From: Bacillus sp. (in: firmicutes)
GTDB taxonomy: Bacteria; Bacillota; Bacilli; Bacillales; Salisediminibacteriaceae
Reading direction: 5' to 3'
Length of the DNA: 64,000 nucleotides
NCBI GenBank assembly: GCA_021208645.1
Contig: JAJOJL010000060.1
Coordinates: 1-64,000 of the forward strand
Positions 43,553 through 54,264 of the stretch are shown here, piece by piece. The notes under the pieces were generated by a model. The model ran no database searches. It saw only the letters and a program-made list of their open reading frames with translations, and was not told where the DNA came from. The first letter of the stretch is position 1; each line of letters begins with the position of its first letter. Made by a program: the position numbers and the translations under genes.

Positions 43553-43582
43553 GGTGCCTGTCACGACCCGAGATTTGTCGAA
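43553..43582 (+). repeat. REP-A
   Basis: ggtgcctgtcacgacccgagatttgtcgaa. Confidence 0.9.
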
Positions 43583-43946
43583 TGAAGGGAGTTGACTTTG
43601 TGTATTGTTGAGCATATGATGTATTCAATAAGGAAGGAATGTATTCGCTTGATAAATAATTGCTCCAGCTCCGATAGTCCCTTGAGTGGTTTCTTCCGAT
43701 TCTACTGCGTGTAGTTGCTTCAAATCTCTTAAATAAAGTCTTCTTTCAATTCTCCTTTTATCCTTTTCCAGTAAATTTCATGAGTTTTCTTATAGATGCT
43801 GTTTATTCAGAACTTCCTATCGATGTCCTCTGCAAAATTGTTTTATCCTGGCTAGATACGATTGAAAGAATAGCCCTCTTAAAATTACTCTTTTTTATAG
43901 GTCAGTATGAATTTATCAAATTAAAAATTAATAAGGAGAGAAAGCT

Positions 43947-44534
43947 ATGGGAAGAAATGTAAGACTATGGATTCCAACCAGTTATTATCATATTACCTGC
44001 AGGGGGAACCGGCGTGATGCTCTGTTTCTAGATAGAAAGGATTATATAACATTTTTTTATATCCTACGAAAACTTCACGAAAAATACCCCATCGAACTTG
44101 CCGCTTATTGCTTAATGACAAATCACTATCATTTACTTCTTCGATCCAATCAAAATGCCATGTCAAAAATTATGGGCTTGTTAAATAAGCGATATGCCAC
44201 TTACTTTAATATTAAATATCGTTTAACAGGCCATCTTTTTGAGAAACGCTTTTATGATAAGCATATTGGGACAGAATATGGAATGTTAGAGGTTAGTAAG
44301 TATATTCATATGAACCCTTTGGAAGCGAGTATTGTTTCCCAACTGGAGGACTATCGTTGGAGCAGTTTTTGTTCCTATATGGGGCTAGGTGCCATGTCAG
44401 ACCAACACCAGCTAGAAGTTCAACCCTATTTTAACTACCGGTTGCTAGATTACTTTCAAGGTACATTAGAAGAAAAACGAATGCAACTCCGGGAGTGGTG
44501 CCTGTCACCACCCGAAAATTGTCGGAAGGTCTAG
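43947..44534 (+). CDS. REP-associated tyrosine transposase (RAYT2; Y1/IS200-like HUH)
   Basis: RLWIPTSYYHITCRGNRRDALFLDRKDY; HYHLLL HUH motif; SKYIHMNPLEASIV; C-terminal WCLSPPENCRKV lies in REP-A. Confidence 0.87.
   Translation: MGRNVRLWIPTSYYHITCRGNRRDALFLDRKDYITFFYILRKLHEKYPIELAAYCLMTNHYHLLLRSNQNAMSKIMGLLNKRYATYFNIKYRLTGHLFEKRFYDKHIGTEYGMLEVSKYIHMNPLEASIVSQLEDYRWSSFCSYMGLGAMSDQHQLEVQPYFNYRLLDYFQGTLEEKRMQLREWCLSPPENCRKV
44497..44526 (+). repeat. REP-A inside the RAYT2 3' coding end
   Basis: ggtgcctgtcaccacccgaaaattgtcgga. Confidence 0.95.
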
Positions 44535-44672
44535 ATGATATACTTGAGTGGGATTAATTAACACTAATTAATATAAGGATTTAATAATTACTTTTAGGAG
44601 CGCGTTTGACCTCTTTAATGGTAGTCTATAATAAATAATAGATTTAAAGTCAGAAGTAAAAGAGGTTAGCGT

Positions 44673-45870
44673 ATGCTCATACAATGTACGAAGAAAATGT
44701 TAGATGAACTGAAAAGGAAACCGGAAGAGCAGGTAGAGGAAGAAGCTCCACTTACCTCTTGGCATGCCAATATCATCACCTTGCAACGAAGAAAAACACT
44801 TGTCCTTGTCAATGATCAAAACCGCTATACGGTTGTTTTGCATGGTTTAAAGGCAAAAGATATTAAAAAAGCTAGATGATTTAATTGTCAGCGCCATTAA
44901 GGAAACGTTCAAAGCAGAAGGAATTAAAGACGAAGTAATAGAACAGTATATCCAGACAGCCGGAAAACTAACGTATACGAAAACAAAAGATAGGAAATTG
45001 GTCGCTCGGATGAATAAGGGAGCAGAGAATGCCCTATATTTCGAGGAGATGCTCGATTCATCGACCACCCATCAGCCAAACTTAAGTGTCTGGATCAGCA
45101 GTTTATTGGCAGGGGACGGTAAGAACAGTTATTTTAACCCGAACGAAGCTTTATATAAGGATTTAGAGGAAATGGCAGGGGAACCAGTCATTAGCACGAG
45201 AGCTTTCGACCTGCTCGTAACATTGCAACTGAACAAGTATCGAGTGTTTCGCAGAGTTATTGTGCCTGCGAGAATGACATTTGAACAGCTTCATGAAACA
45301 TTACAAATTGTGTTTGACTGGAAAGACTATCATCTTCATGAATTTTATATTTTTGGTGATGGTGATGGTGATGGTGATGTGGAAAAATCGAAGAACCCTG
45401 CAATGAAAAATCACCCTGCTTTTGATGAGGAGGGTCGTCAAGCAATCATGAATTTGGTAGGTGGGGATGAGGATTTCTTCGATTGGGAAGAAGATTGGAA
45501 TGTTGACAGTAAAGAAGTTAGTGGGGTTATGGGAGATATTCCTAAGAAACCTGATTATCACGTCAAGTTGTCCAATCTTCTACCTGCAAAGGTGAAGTAC
45601 ATTTATGACTTCGGTGACAATTGGGTACACAAAATCGAAGTGTTGAGAGAGGTGGAAGACTTCCCGCAAAATTATCCCCTGTGTGTGGATGGAGAAGGTG
45701 AGTCACCGCCCGAAGATGTGGGTGGGGAACGAGGGTATGAAGAATTTATGAAAGTCATAAGCGACACTAATCACCCAGATTATTTAAAGATGGCAACATG
45801 GAGCATGAGCCAAGGAAAATACGGCTTCGATCTAAGTCAGATAAATAAAAAGCTAAAGCTCAGATATTGA
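44673..45870 (+). CDS. plasmid pRiA4b ORF-3-like family protein, apparent frameshift near 44868
   Basis: LNKYRVFRRVIVPARMTFEQLHETLQIVFDWKDYHLHEFYIFG; YDFGDNWVHKIEV. Confidence 0.75.
45354..45382 (+). repeat. GGTGAT microsatellite encoding (GD)n
   Basis: ggtgatggtgatggtgatggtgatg in the pRiA4b-like CDS. Confidence 0.8.
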
Positions 45871-45876
45871 TTTCAT

Positions 45877-45903
45877 GGTGCCTGTCACGCCCCGAATTTT
45901 GTC
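45877..45903 (+). repeat. REP-A
   Basis: ggtgcctgtcacgccccgaattttgtc. Confidence 0.85.
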
Positions 45904-45932
45904 ACCTATCTACCCCAAAACCACCGAAATGT

Positions 45933-45959
45933 TTCGACATAAACCGGGTGGTGACAGGC
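45933..45959 (-). repeat. REP-A, minus orientation
   Basis: ttcgacataaaccgggtggtgacaggc. Confidence 0.9.
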
Positions 45960-46934
45960 GGGGGACCGTTCGGCTTGAATCCTGGGGAATGGACAGACGA
46001 TACATCAATGGCATTGTGTCTTGCTGAAAGCATTCTAGAGAACAAAGGATTCAACGCAAAGGACCAAATGGAGCGTTATGTAAAGTGGTACAAGGAAGGT
46101 TATTTGAGTAGCCGTGGTCACTGCTTTGATATAGGCATGACCGTTCGAGAGGCATTGGAACGCTTTTTGGCAACAGGGGAGGCCTTTAGCGGTTCTATGG
46201 ATCCTTGGAGTGCCGGGAATGGTTCCATAATGAGACTTGCGCCAGTGCCGTTGTTTTGGTCCCATGACATGGAGGCGGCCATTCATTTTTCTGGAGAGAG
46301 CTCGAGGACAACCCACCAAGCGGAGGAGGCTGTGGATGCTTGCCACTACTTTGGTGCCTTAATAGCAGGGGCAGTCAACGGAATGACTAAAGACAATTTG
46401 TTGTCCGGGAATTTTGCCCAGTTTGTGGTGGAAAAACTACTTGGCAGAGAGTTAAAAGGGAAAATAAAAGAAGTGGCAGAAGGCTCCTTTAAGTTTCGAA
46501 CCCCTCCTGAAATTAATGGGAAAGGCTATGTTGTATCTTCGTTAGAAGCGGCCCTTTGGGGATTTTATCATACGGAGAATTTCCAGGACGGCTTATTGAT
46601 GGTGGTCAATCTTGGGGAGGATGCGGATACGACAGGTGCCATCTACGGCCAATTGGCAGGTGTATATTACGGATTGGATGCAATCCCTTTTAAGTGGCGG
46701 GAAAAACTCGTTCAGAAAGAGTTAATCATGTCCTTAGGGGAGCAACTCTATCACCTGCAGGAAAATTTGTTTAACGGAGACTAGTTTATATAAAAAAGTT
46801 CAAAGGTTGAGTGATCATCTAGATTTAACTTCAAAAATAAAGTTTTAGAATAAATCAAAAGTGTTCTCTTTTTCAAAAATGTCATGATCTGTAATGATTT
46901 ATAATTGCCTGCAACAGCAATATAAGAACCAAAT

Positions 46935-46975
46935 AAGGTACGAAAAAGGAGCTTTCCACTTTTTTCGTACCTTTT
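46935..46975. terminator. intrinsic terminator
   Basis: AAGGTACGAAAAA...TTTTTTCGTACCTTTT. Confidence 0.75.
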
Positions 46976-47044
46976 AATCTGTTTTAGGGACTCTTCCTAG
47001 TAGGAGGAAGAGTATGCTACGGAAGAATGGCAAATGACCCTCCC

Positions 47045-47269
47045 TCATCCTCCTGACAATGGGAGGAGAAGGTGAACCGAATCCCCGTCCTTAAGCTCCA
47101 ACTCCCGATCCGTAACAATATTTTCGTTGACAACGACGAGGGCATCGTCGTCCCAACGGATGCCCAGTGTTAGGACGAACTCCTCGATCGTTACAGGCGT
47201 CGATAACTTATATTCCCTTTGCACATTCTCTAAATATGGAATAAAGGACACAACACTTATGGTAATCAT
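47045..47269 (-). CDS. MoaD/ThiS family sulfur carrier protein
   Basis: ubiquitin-like; ends DGDSVHLLLPLSGG. Confidence 0.8.
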   Translation of the reverse strand: MITISVVSFIPYLENVQREYKLSTPVTIEEFVLTLGIRWDDDALVVVNENIVTDRELELKDGDSVHLLLPLSGG

Positions 47270-47270
47270 T

Positions 47271-47299
47271 GGTGCCTGTCACCACCCGGAATTTGTCGA
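47271..47299 (+). repeat. REP-A abutting the AOR stop
   Basis: ggtgcctgtcaccacccggaatttgtcga|tta. Confidence 0.95.
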
Positions 47300-49007
47300 T
47301 TACAGGTCATCCCGTTCAATCCCAACAGCGGCCAACTCGTCTGCTTCCACATCAAACACCGTACCGCTGCCTTCATTCACTTCATCATAAAAGTAATCAG
47401 CCAGTTTGTCATCTGCTTTCGTAAAGCCAGCCTGGCGGTTAAAGGTATGTTCCACCTTTAAGGTTTCATTCGCTGCACGTACAATATCTTCTCCTGTGTA
47501 TTCATCACCGATATAGGCCGATACCATGTCTGCAAGGAGGTCCCAACGTTCCTTGACTGCTCCAGAGCTAAACATACACATCCCTAAATAATCCCAAATC
47601 GTATTCACCGTCTGTGCATGTCGGGATACTTCCACTTGCCCTTCCTTAGAATGGTGATCCACCTGAGCTCGCACTGTCTGTCCTGCCGTATGGTCGGCAC
47701 CCATTGGGGAAGTGGCAAAGGTGACACCGAGCCCTTTGACCGCCCTTGGATCATAGGCCGGCATTGTTTGCCCTTTTGCCGTTGGCGTATGGACTTCACC
47801 GTAAATCTTACCAATTACTTCAGCGCCACTACCGATGATGCGGCCGAGAGGTGTGCCCGCCTTTACTTCCTTCAGCGTTTCAATCGCTTTTTTTTCCATC
47901 ACCAAACGGTATAATGTTTTGCGCCATCAAAACGCCAAGGGCGCCGCCCGTTTCAATTGTATCGATCCCGTATTCATTACACAGATCGTTCAGTTTCACC
48001 ACGTCATCGAGATCGCTAATGTCTAAGTTGGAACCTAGTAAACCAATATTCTCGTATTCTATCGGGCCCGTGATGCGGTTTCCGTCCTCGTCGGCAAAAA
48101 CATTGGAGCAGCGGATAATACAGCCTGGCATGCAGGCATGGGTGGTTGTTCCTTCACCACCTCGCTCCTTTATCGTGTCCCGGAGAGCTTCCCCGGAAAT
48201 GGATTCATACCCTTCCATTTTTCCCGTTGAAAAATTTCGCGTCGGCAGTGCCCCGAGGGCGTTCGTTGTTTTCACAAGTCCAGCAGTTCCTAGCTCTGGC
48301 AACACCTTGGCCGTGGCCGGCGTTTCCATCAGCCAGTTGTGATATTGTTTCAACGCTTTTTTAAATCTGTCTTTCTCTTTCGGGCGATTTTTTTCCACAC
48401 CGCTTGCGTCAAGAACGATGGCTTTCACACCTTTGGACCCAGCAACAGCCCCGAGGCCGCCGCGGCCATTAAATCGGGTTGGATAGCCGTCTTTGTCCTG
48501 TCCTGCCACGGCAGCCAAGTTCATCTTCTGCTCCCCTGCCACACCGATGAGCCAAAGGACCACGTGTTTTCCGTACTGGTCACGGAGCCATTGGGCCGCC
48601 TCACTCAAGTCCTTGCCCATGATTGGCGAGGCGTCAGCAAAGGTAACTCCGTCCTTAGATAGGTGAATGATTTGAAAATCTTCTCTTGTGTTTTCGAAAA
48701 CAAGGGCTCGAATCCCTAATTTGCCAAGGGTGAGGCCGGAAATGCCACCAGCGTTACTTTCCTTGATTCCACCAGTTAAGGGGCTTTTTGCACCGACAGA
48801 GTACCGGTCAGCACTGGAGGCACCAGAACCAGTTAATAATCCCGGAGCAAAAATCAGTTTGTTTTTTGGTCCTAATGGATGGCAGGTGGCAGGTACTTCA
48901 TCAAGAAGAATTCTCGACGTTAACGCCCTGCCTCCTAGCCTGTTGTACTTCGATACCTCCTCGTCTTTTGTCGTTAAACTTTCCATATCAACCCTTACAA
49001 TCTTCAT
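47300..49007 (-). CDS. aldehyde ferredoxin oxidoreductase family protein, apparent frameshift near 47895
   Basis: YNRLGGRALTSRILLDEVP; ADRYSVGAKSPLTGGIKESNAGG; FNGRGGLGAVAGSKGVKAI; CMPGCIIRCSN. Confidence 0.85.
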
Positions 49008-49024
49008 ACGTATCCCTCCTCCGT

Positions 49025-49054
49025 GGTGCCTGTCACCACCCGGTTTTTGTCGAA
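49025..49054 (+). repeat. REP-A upstream of the AOR start
   Basis: ggtgcctgtcaccacccggtttttgtcgaa. Confidence 0.95.
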
Positions 49055-49295
49055 TTTAGCCGCAATGTTGATCCTGTTACGATACTTACTCACGTTTTCT
49101 CCTGTCTCTAGTTTTATTCTACAACTGGATGGGTTATGTGTCACGGGTTGTGTGCTGTGATAGAAGGCCAGCTAGCGTGGACAGCAAGCAATGCAAAGAA
49201 AATCAAGCTCCTAGCTAATTAATTGTTGTTCTCCCCACGAACATTGTATGATAAGGGCATCTAAGTTTTCGAAAAAAAGAAAGGGGTTGTTGTTC

Positions 49296-50103
49296 ATGGA
49301 AGATGTGATTGTGAGGCTTAGGAAACAGGTGCAGGAGAATTCACCGCTGGTACATAATATCACCAATGTAGTGGTCACTAACTTTACGGCAAATGGTCTT
49401 TACGCTGTAGGAGCTTCACCGGTGATGGCTTATGCCCACGAAGAAGTGGCTGACATGGCTAGGATTTCTCAGGCGGTTATGCTGAATATTGGCACCCTGA
49501 CTGCAACGGAGGTGGAGGCCATGTTCATTGCCGGCCGCTCTGCCAACGAGCATGGGGTCCCTGTTGTGTTGGATCCTGTTGGGGTTGGTGCCACCAGTTA
49601 CCGTACGGAAACGGCAAAGGCGCTCCTTTCCTCGTTGTCCGTGGCGGTGGTACGGGGCAATGCAGGTGAAATTTCCAATTTAGTGGATGAGCAGGTGGAG
49701 ATGAAGGGCGTCGATTCCAGCGCACAGTTTGCTGACTTGGCAGCTTTGGCGAAAAAAAGCAGCCCAGACGCTGAACACGGTGGTTGTCATGACCGGTGCT
49801 ACCGATATGATTACAGATGGAGATGTTCTGTATGAATGTAGGAATGGAGATCCCATGCTTGCCAAAGTGACTGGAACAGGTTGCCTGCTGAGCTCAGTGG
49901 TGGCTGCCTTTAGTTCCCAGGGGAGGTCTAATTTAGTTGAGGCCTGTGCTGCCGCTGTTGGATTTTATGGAATTGCTGCGGAAGTGGCAGCGGAGCTTGG
50001 CGCATCACAAGGCCCAGGCCATTTCCAAATCCACTTCCTCGATCAGTTATTCAAGCTGAGGGATGAAGACATTCGAAGCTTGGCGAAGGTGAAACAGGTG
50101 TAG
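49296..50103 (+). CDS. thiM: hydroxyethylthiazole kinase, apparent frameshift at an A7 run near 49756
   Basis: SPLVHNITNVVVTNFTANGLYAVGASPVMAYAHEEVADMA; VLDPVGVGAT; VTGTGCLLSSVVAAF. Confidence 0.88.
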
Positions 50104-50180
50104 CAGAAGCTTTTGGGTTGGCCTGATTTTAATTGGGAGTTGTGCTGAAGATTTGTTAATGATCTATATAGAGGGGAGAG

Positions 50181-50219
50181 CTCTGCAGTTGGGGTAAGGT
50201 CTGACTGCAGAGTTTTTTT
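50181..50219 (+). terminator. intrinsic terminator of thiM
   Basis: CTCTGCAGT...ACTGCAGAGTTTTTTT. Confidence 0.8.
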
Positions 50220-50264
50220 GTTGGTTGGGGTGGTGGGGACAGACAGTTACCCGAAAACATTTGG

Positions 50265-50473
50265 TGATAATCTTGCCCTAAAACATGGTGGAAGCTGAAA
50301 TAAGGGAAGGAAAAGGGGAGAATCGTGCCCTAAAATGATGAGCGAGAGGAATTAAGGGAAGGAAAAGAGAAGAATTCTGCCCTTAAACGATGAGCAAGTA
50401 GATTTAAGGGAAGGAAAAGGAGAGAAACCTCCCCTAAAACGTCAGGCAAGCAGAATTAAGGGGAGGAAAGCTC
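50265..50473. repeat. 4-unit tandem repeat, 52-bp period
   Basis: CCCTAAAA...TTAAGGGAAGGAAAAG units; second to fourth CCCT cores spaced exactly 52 bp. Confidence 0.8.
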
Positions 50474-50724
50474 TAATACCAATGTGTACATATGGCGACC
50501 CAAAGATTTAAACAGTAAACGTAAGAATACAGAAGCATTACAAATAAAAACAAACCACTATGAATTCAGTCAGCTAGTCTATAGATTGAGGCCGCATTAC
50601 AGACCCACATTTTTTAAAGCTACTAACCTCTAAAAATAGGCCAATGGATCTATTACATTTTTCCGATTTGGGATTATAATTATCTAGTCGCGACACATTT
50701 TAGTAGTTTAGAGGAGAAAAGAAG

Positions 50725-51185
50725 ATGAACAAAAAATTAGCAAGTGGAATCTTATCTGCAGTTATCTTTATTGTTGCCGGCTATTATTTTTTTCAGGATG
50801 TATCAGGTAATACAGACTTAATGCTGAACTACATCGAAGAAACAAACTACTTAACAGACGATTATAATCTTATCTTGGCAGAAGAGGAAATGATCACTTC
50901 GGAAGATGAATTAGTGGCTTTTACGGAAGAAGTGTCTATTCCTGCTTTGGAAAAAATATACGAGGATACCAAGGCCTATGGACAAACGATTACTAACCCA
51001 AAATTAAAGGAAGTTCATGATTTGCATGTTCAAGCAATGGAACTTCGATTAAAAGCGGATCTTAAATGGCTTGATGGAGAGGATTCGGGAGAGCTTTACG
51101 AGCAATCGGACCTACTATTGAAGAATATGAAACAGAATTAAACAAACTCGCCAAAAAATGGGGCGTAAACATCGAGTGGGAATAG
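50725..51185 (+). CDS. hypothetical exported protein, apparent frameshift near 51120
   Basis: N-terminal TM; shifted frame continues ...LNKLAKKWGVNIEWE*. Confidence 0.5.
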
Positions 51186-51214
51186 GTGCCTGTCACCACC
51201 CGATATATGTCGAA
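51185..51214 (+). repeat. REP-A overlapping a stop (TAG)
   Basis: ta[g]gtgcctgtcaccacccgatatatgtcgaa. Confidence 0.95.
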
Positions 51215-51229
51215 CAACACAAACACAAA

Positions 51230-51263
51230 AACAAGCAGAGGTCATAACGACTTCTGCTTGTTT
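51230..51263. terminator. hairpin terminator
   Basis: ACAAGCAGAGGTC...GACTTCTGCTTGTTT. Confidence 0.6.
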
Positions 51264-51309
51264 CTTCGTTGTTAAGCCTACCAAACCAAACAAACTCATC
51301 CAAACCTAC

Positions 51310-53990
51310 TTATTCCACTTTATTAAAGATAGGACGTATCTTCAAATCTCCTTCTAAATTCACTTCAACAACAGCTGAATTCCCAAGTATCTCGGTACCA
51401 ACTCCCCAACCAGCAAACTCATAGCCCTCGTCAGGAAAAGCTTCAATTCTCACTGGAACCCCTTTGAAATAAATACCTGTCCACTCACCTGCGGCGCCAA
51501 GGTTACCTGCTACGCCATCGTTTCCAACCATTTCACCTATACTAATATCCCCTTCATCATAAGAACGATCTAATCCACCGTCAGACCATGTATGACTTCC
51601 CATGTTTATGCCCAAAGAAGAGCCGAACCAAGCAAATCCTTCCCGAACATCCACTGAATTAATCAACACCGTCCCACCAATGTCAATACTATTCCCATCT
51701 CCGTCACTGTCAATATCTTCACTGTCTCTGTCAATACCGTCACTGTCGGCGTTACCATCAACATCAGCAAGGGAAACCCTCACCTTCGCAACGCCTGGCA
51801 GGCCAAAATACTCCGCAACATGCTTACGAACTTCCTCCGGCCGCTTCTCAGCAAACTCCCGCATATGGCTCACACGAGTCCGCCACTGCCCAACGGTACG
51901 GGGATGCTGCCAGCGTGACACATGGCGGTGAATTTCCGACTCAATCTGACCTTGCATCTCAGCAATCCTCGCTAACACCCGCTCCGCCACAAATGTCGTA
52001 TTCAATGATCAGCCATACCGTTAATAAAGGCCAGCCGAAACTCCTCATTGTCTAATAATCCAAGGAACAACTGAGAAGACCAATGATCCTCCCGAACGGC
52101 GTGTTCCATTGTGTTATGCAAGTAAGCATCGTCCCCGTGATAGGAATAGCCCTGATCCGTGTCATACAAAAGCCAACGCCAACGGCCGTCATATGGTGGG
52201 GTTGCATCTGGAGCCAACTCCCCCTTCACGCGCCAAAATCGAATATTGTTTTGCGGCCAGTCCGTGTTGCGAAAATAAATTTGCGACAGCTGATAGGTAA
52301 TGTAATTTTCCACATCCATCCATTCCGTTACTAACTGATAATTGTCATCATCACTCATGTCCTCTTCCATAATAAAATCGAGCATCTCCGTGTACAACAC
52401 TTCGTCTCCAGGTTCACCACGAGCAAGGATCGTGTTCCTTTCCAATACCACTAAGTCACTCGGATGGACCCCATATTTTATTGCGAAATAATGTTGGTCG
52501 TACCGTTCACGTATATTATGGATCCCCCAATATTCACCGTTTAAAAACACAACAGCAGGGCGGAAATTTTGCGTTTCCACATCCGTATGGGCAATCAAAG
52601 ATTGCATGAAACCATCTGCGAACATGGTCCTGCCCCAGTCGTTCCCTGATTGGCGCAGTAAAACCGGCGAAATTCATCCCCGCCACCTTCACCGAACAAC
52701 GGGTAGTTAACTCGATTATTACCATAATCATTCCGTGCATAAATTCGCAACGTTTTTTGCGGGAATCTCCTCGTAAACGCCCCGTGAATTCTTGCCCCTG
52801 CTCCTTGGGAAAACCCTAACGTGCCGTCTACCTCAAAAAATTCCATATGGATCGGCCGCTCCCAGTCCCGGCCCCGTTCATAGAAGTTCCCGGTCGTACC
52901 AGGGTTCTCCTCTTCCACTTCAGGATCGTAGTGGGCTCCCGGAACGTAAATCCCCTCTACTCCAAAAAAATGAACGGGATCCGTTGCAATGGAGATGACC
53001 GGCAGCTGATGATTTTTTCCCACAAAATAAGTGTGGGTGGCAACGGCACTGCGAAATTGTTGACTGTCATCAAATAAGGCGGCACGAATCACAGCGGCCT
53101 TAGGAATCTCCCCCTGCGGTTCCCGCCAAGCGCGGTGGTTGTCGAGAAAATTTGTCCGAATCATAGAGATATCATTGGGATCTCCCATTCGATCTGTCAC
53201 AGGAATGGGCCTCTCGTAAAGAAAGGTGTGTTCCTGATTTTGTATCGGATCAGGCTCAGAGCCGTTCAACGTATAATAAATGGTTTTCCCCTCAAAGGCC
53301 GAGAACAAGGCCACCTCAAATTCCTCGTCGTAAAAACCACTTTCATGGGAAAAATCCAGTTCATACGTTAAAAAAATCAGCCTCCACGTCCACATCGTGG
53401 TCGTCAATATCCAGTAGAATAGGAAGGATCGGCGAATAATCCTCAATAGGGTTACCTTCCAAATACAAGCGTTGCCGCAAGCTTTCCAGTTCACCTAGTA
53501 CTTCAATATTCTCAATCCGGTTATAACGGAGGTTTATATCTTCTAGCAAATAAAGCCCCCTGAGAGGCGAAATATCGTCAATTTGGTTTTCCCGCAAATT
53601 AAGGTCCCTTAATGATGTGAGCCCTGCCAATGCTTCAATATTGCTAATTTGGTTTCCCCTTAGGTTCAATTCTTGTAATCTCGTTAGATCAGCTAAAAGG
53701 GAAATATCTGTAATCTCGTTGTCCCGTAAATCGAGGGAGACGAGGGAGGTCATGTATTGGATTCCGTCGAGGCTTTCAATGCCAGCACCACGGATGCGGA
53801 GGGACTGAATGTCCACTAATTGATCTGGACGAATCTCCCCTTTTTCATAATTTATTTCAAGACGAATGGCAGCTTCAAGTCCTTCGTCCGTAATGATTGG
53901 TCCGGAAGCGAGGGAGTAGGCAACAATCCAGCTTGCCATAACGAGGGGAATAATTAGGATTAGTATGAGTTTTGATTTTCTCTGGTTCAA
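51310..53990 (-). CDS. LRR-CotH kinase-like spore/surface protein, apparent frameshifts (4 ORFs)
   Basis: LRR repeats LQELNLRGNQISNIEALAGLTSLRDLNLRENQ; CotH features LFGEGGGDEFR, VFLNGEYWGIHNIRERYDQHY, LYDTDQGYS. Confidence 0.75.
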
Positions 53991-54183
53991 CGGTGAATCC
54001 TCCCAATCTACTTAGCTGTGAAAACTCTTTTCTGACTCTGTTCAAATAGGGGAAAGATTGGCTATTTCAACAGATTCTATGTCTACGTACATCATACAGT
54101 TTTTACAAGTAAATGACAATTGATGGACGATGGGGAAGGGGGCAATTAAGCTGTCCATAAGGGGGTTAGTCCCAGTGGTAAAA

Positions 54184-54242
54184 GGGTGTAAAAAGAACCA
54201 AAGTCTGGGGGACCTTGGCTCTTAAAGTACATTTTTACACCC
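54184..54242. repeat. long hairpin with 11-bp terminal inverted repeats
   Basis: GGGTGTAAAAA...TTTTTACACCC with inner AGAACCAAAG/CTTGGCTCT. Confidence 0.65.
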
Positions 54243-54264
54243 ATTCTTAAGGGGGGAGGGGCTT

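Larger units (their letters stand above)
45867..46784 (+). pseudogene. ADP-ribosylglycohydrolase family, 5'-truncated, N-terminus replaced by REP-A sequence
   Basis: GGGPFGLNPGEWTDDTSMALCLAESI...YSAGNGS-like WSAGNGSIMRLAPVPLFW...DADTTGAIYGQLAG; conserved N-terminus absent. Confidence 0.75.

Noticed and set aside
49100-49296. TPP riboswitch upstream of thiM
   Set aside because: I could not find the conserved TPP (THI-box) core before thiM.
50265-50473. CRISPR-like short array
   Set aside because: Spacing is 52 bp, but the whole unit is similar, arms are imperfect and there are no unique spacers.
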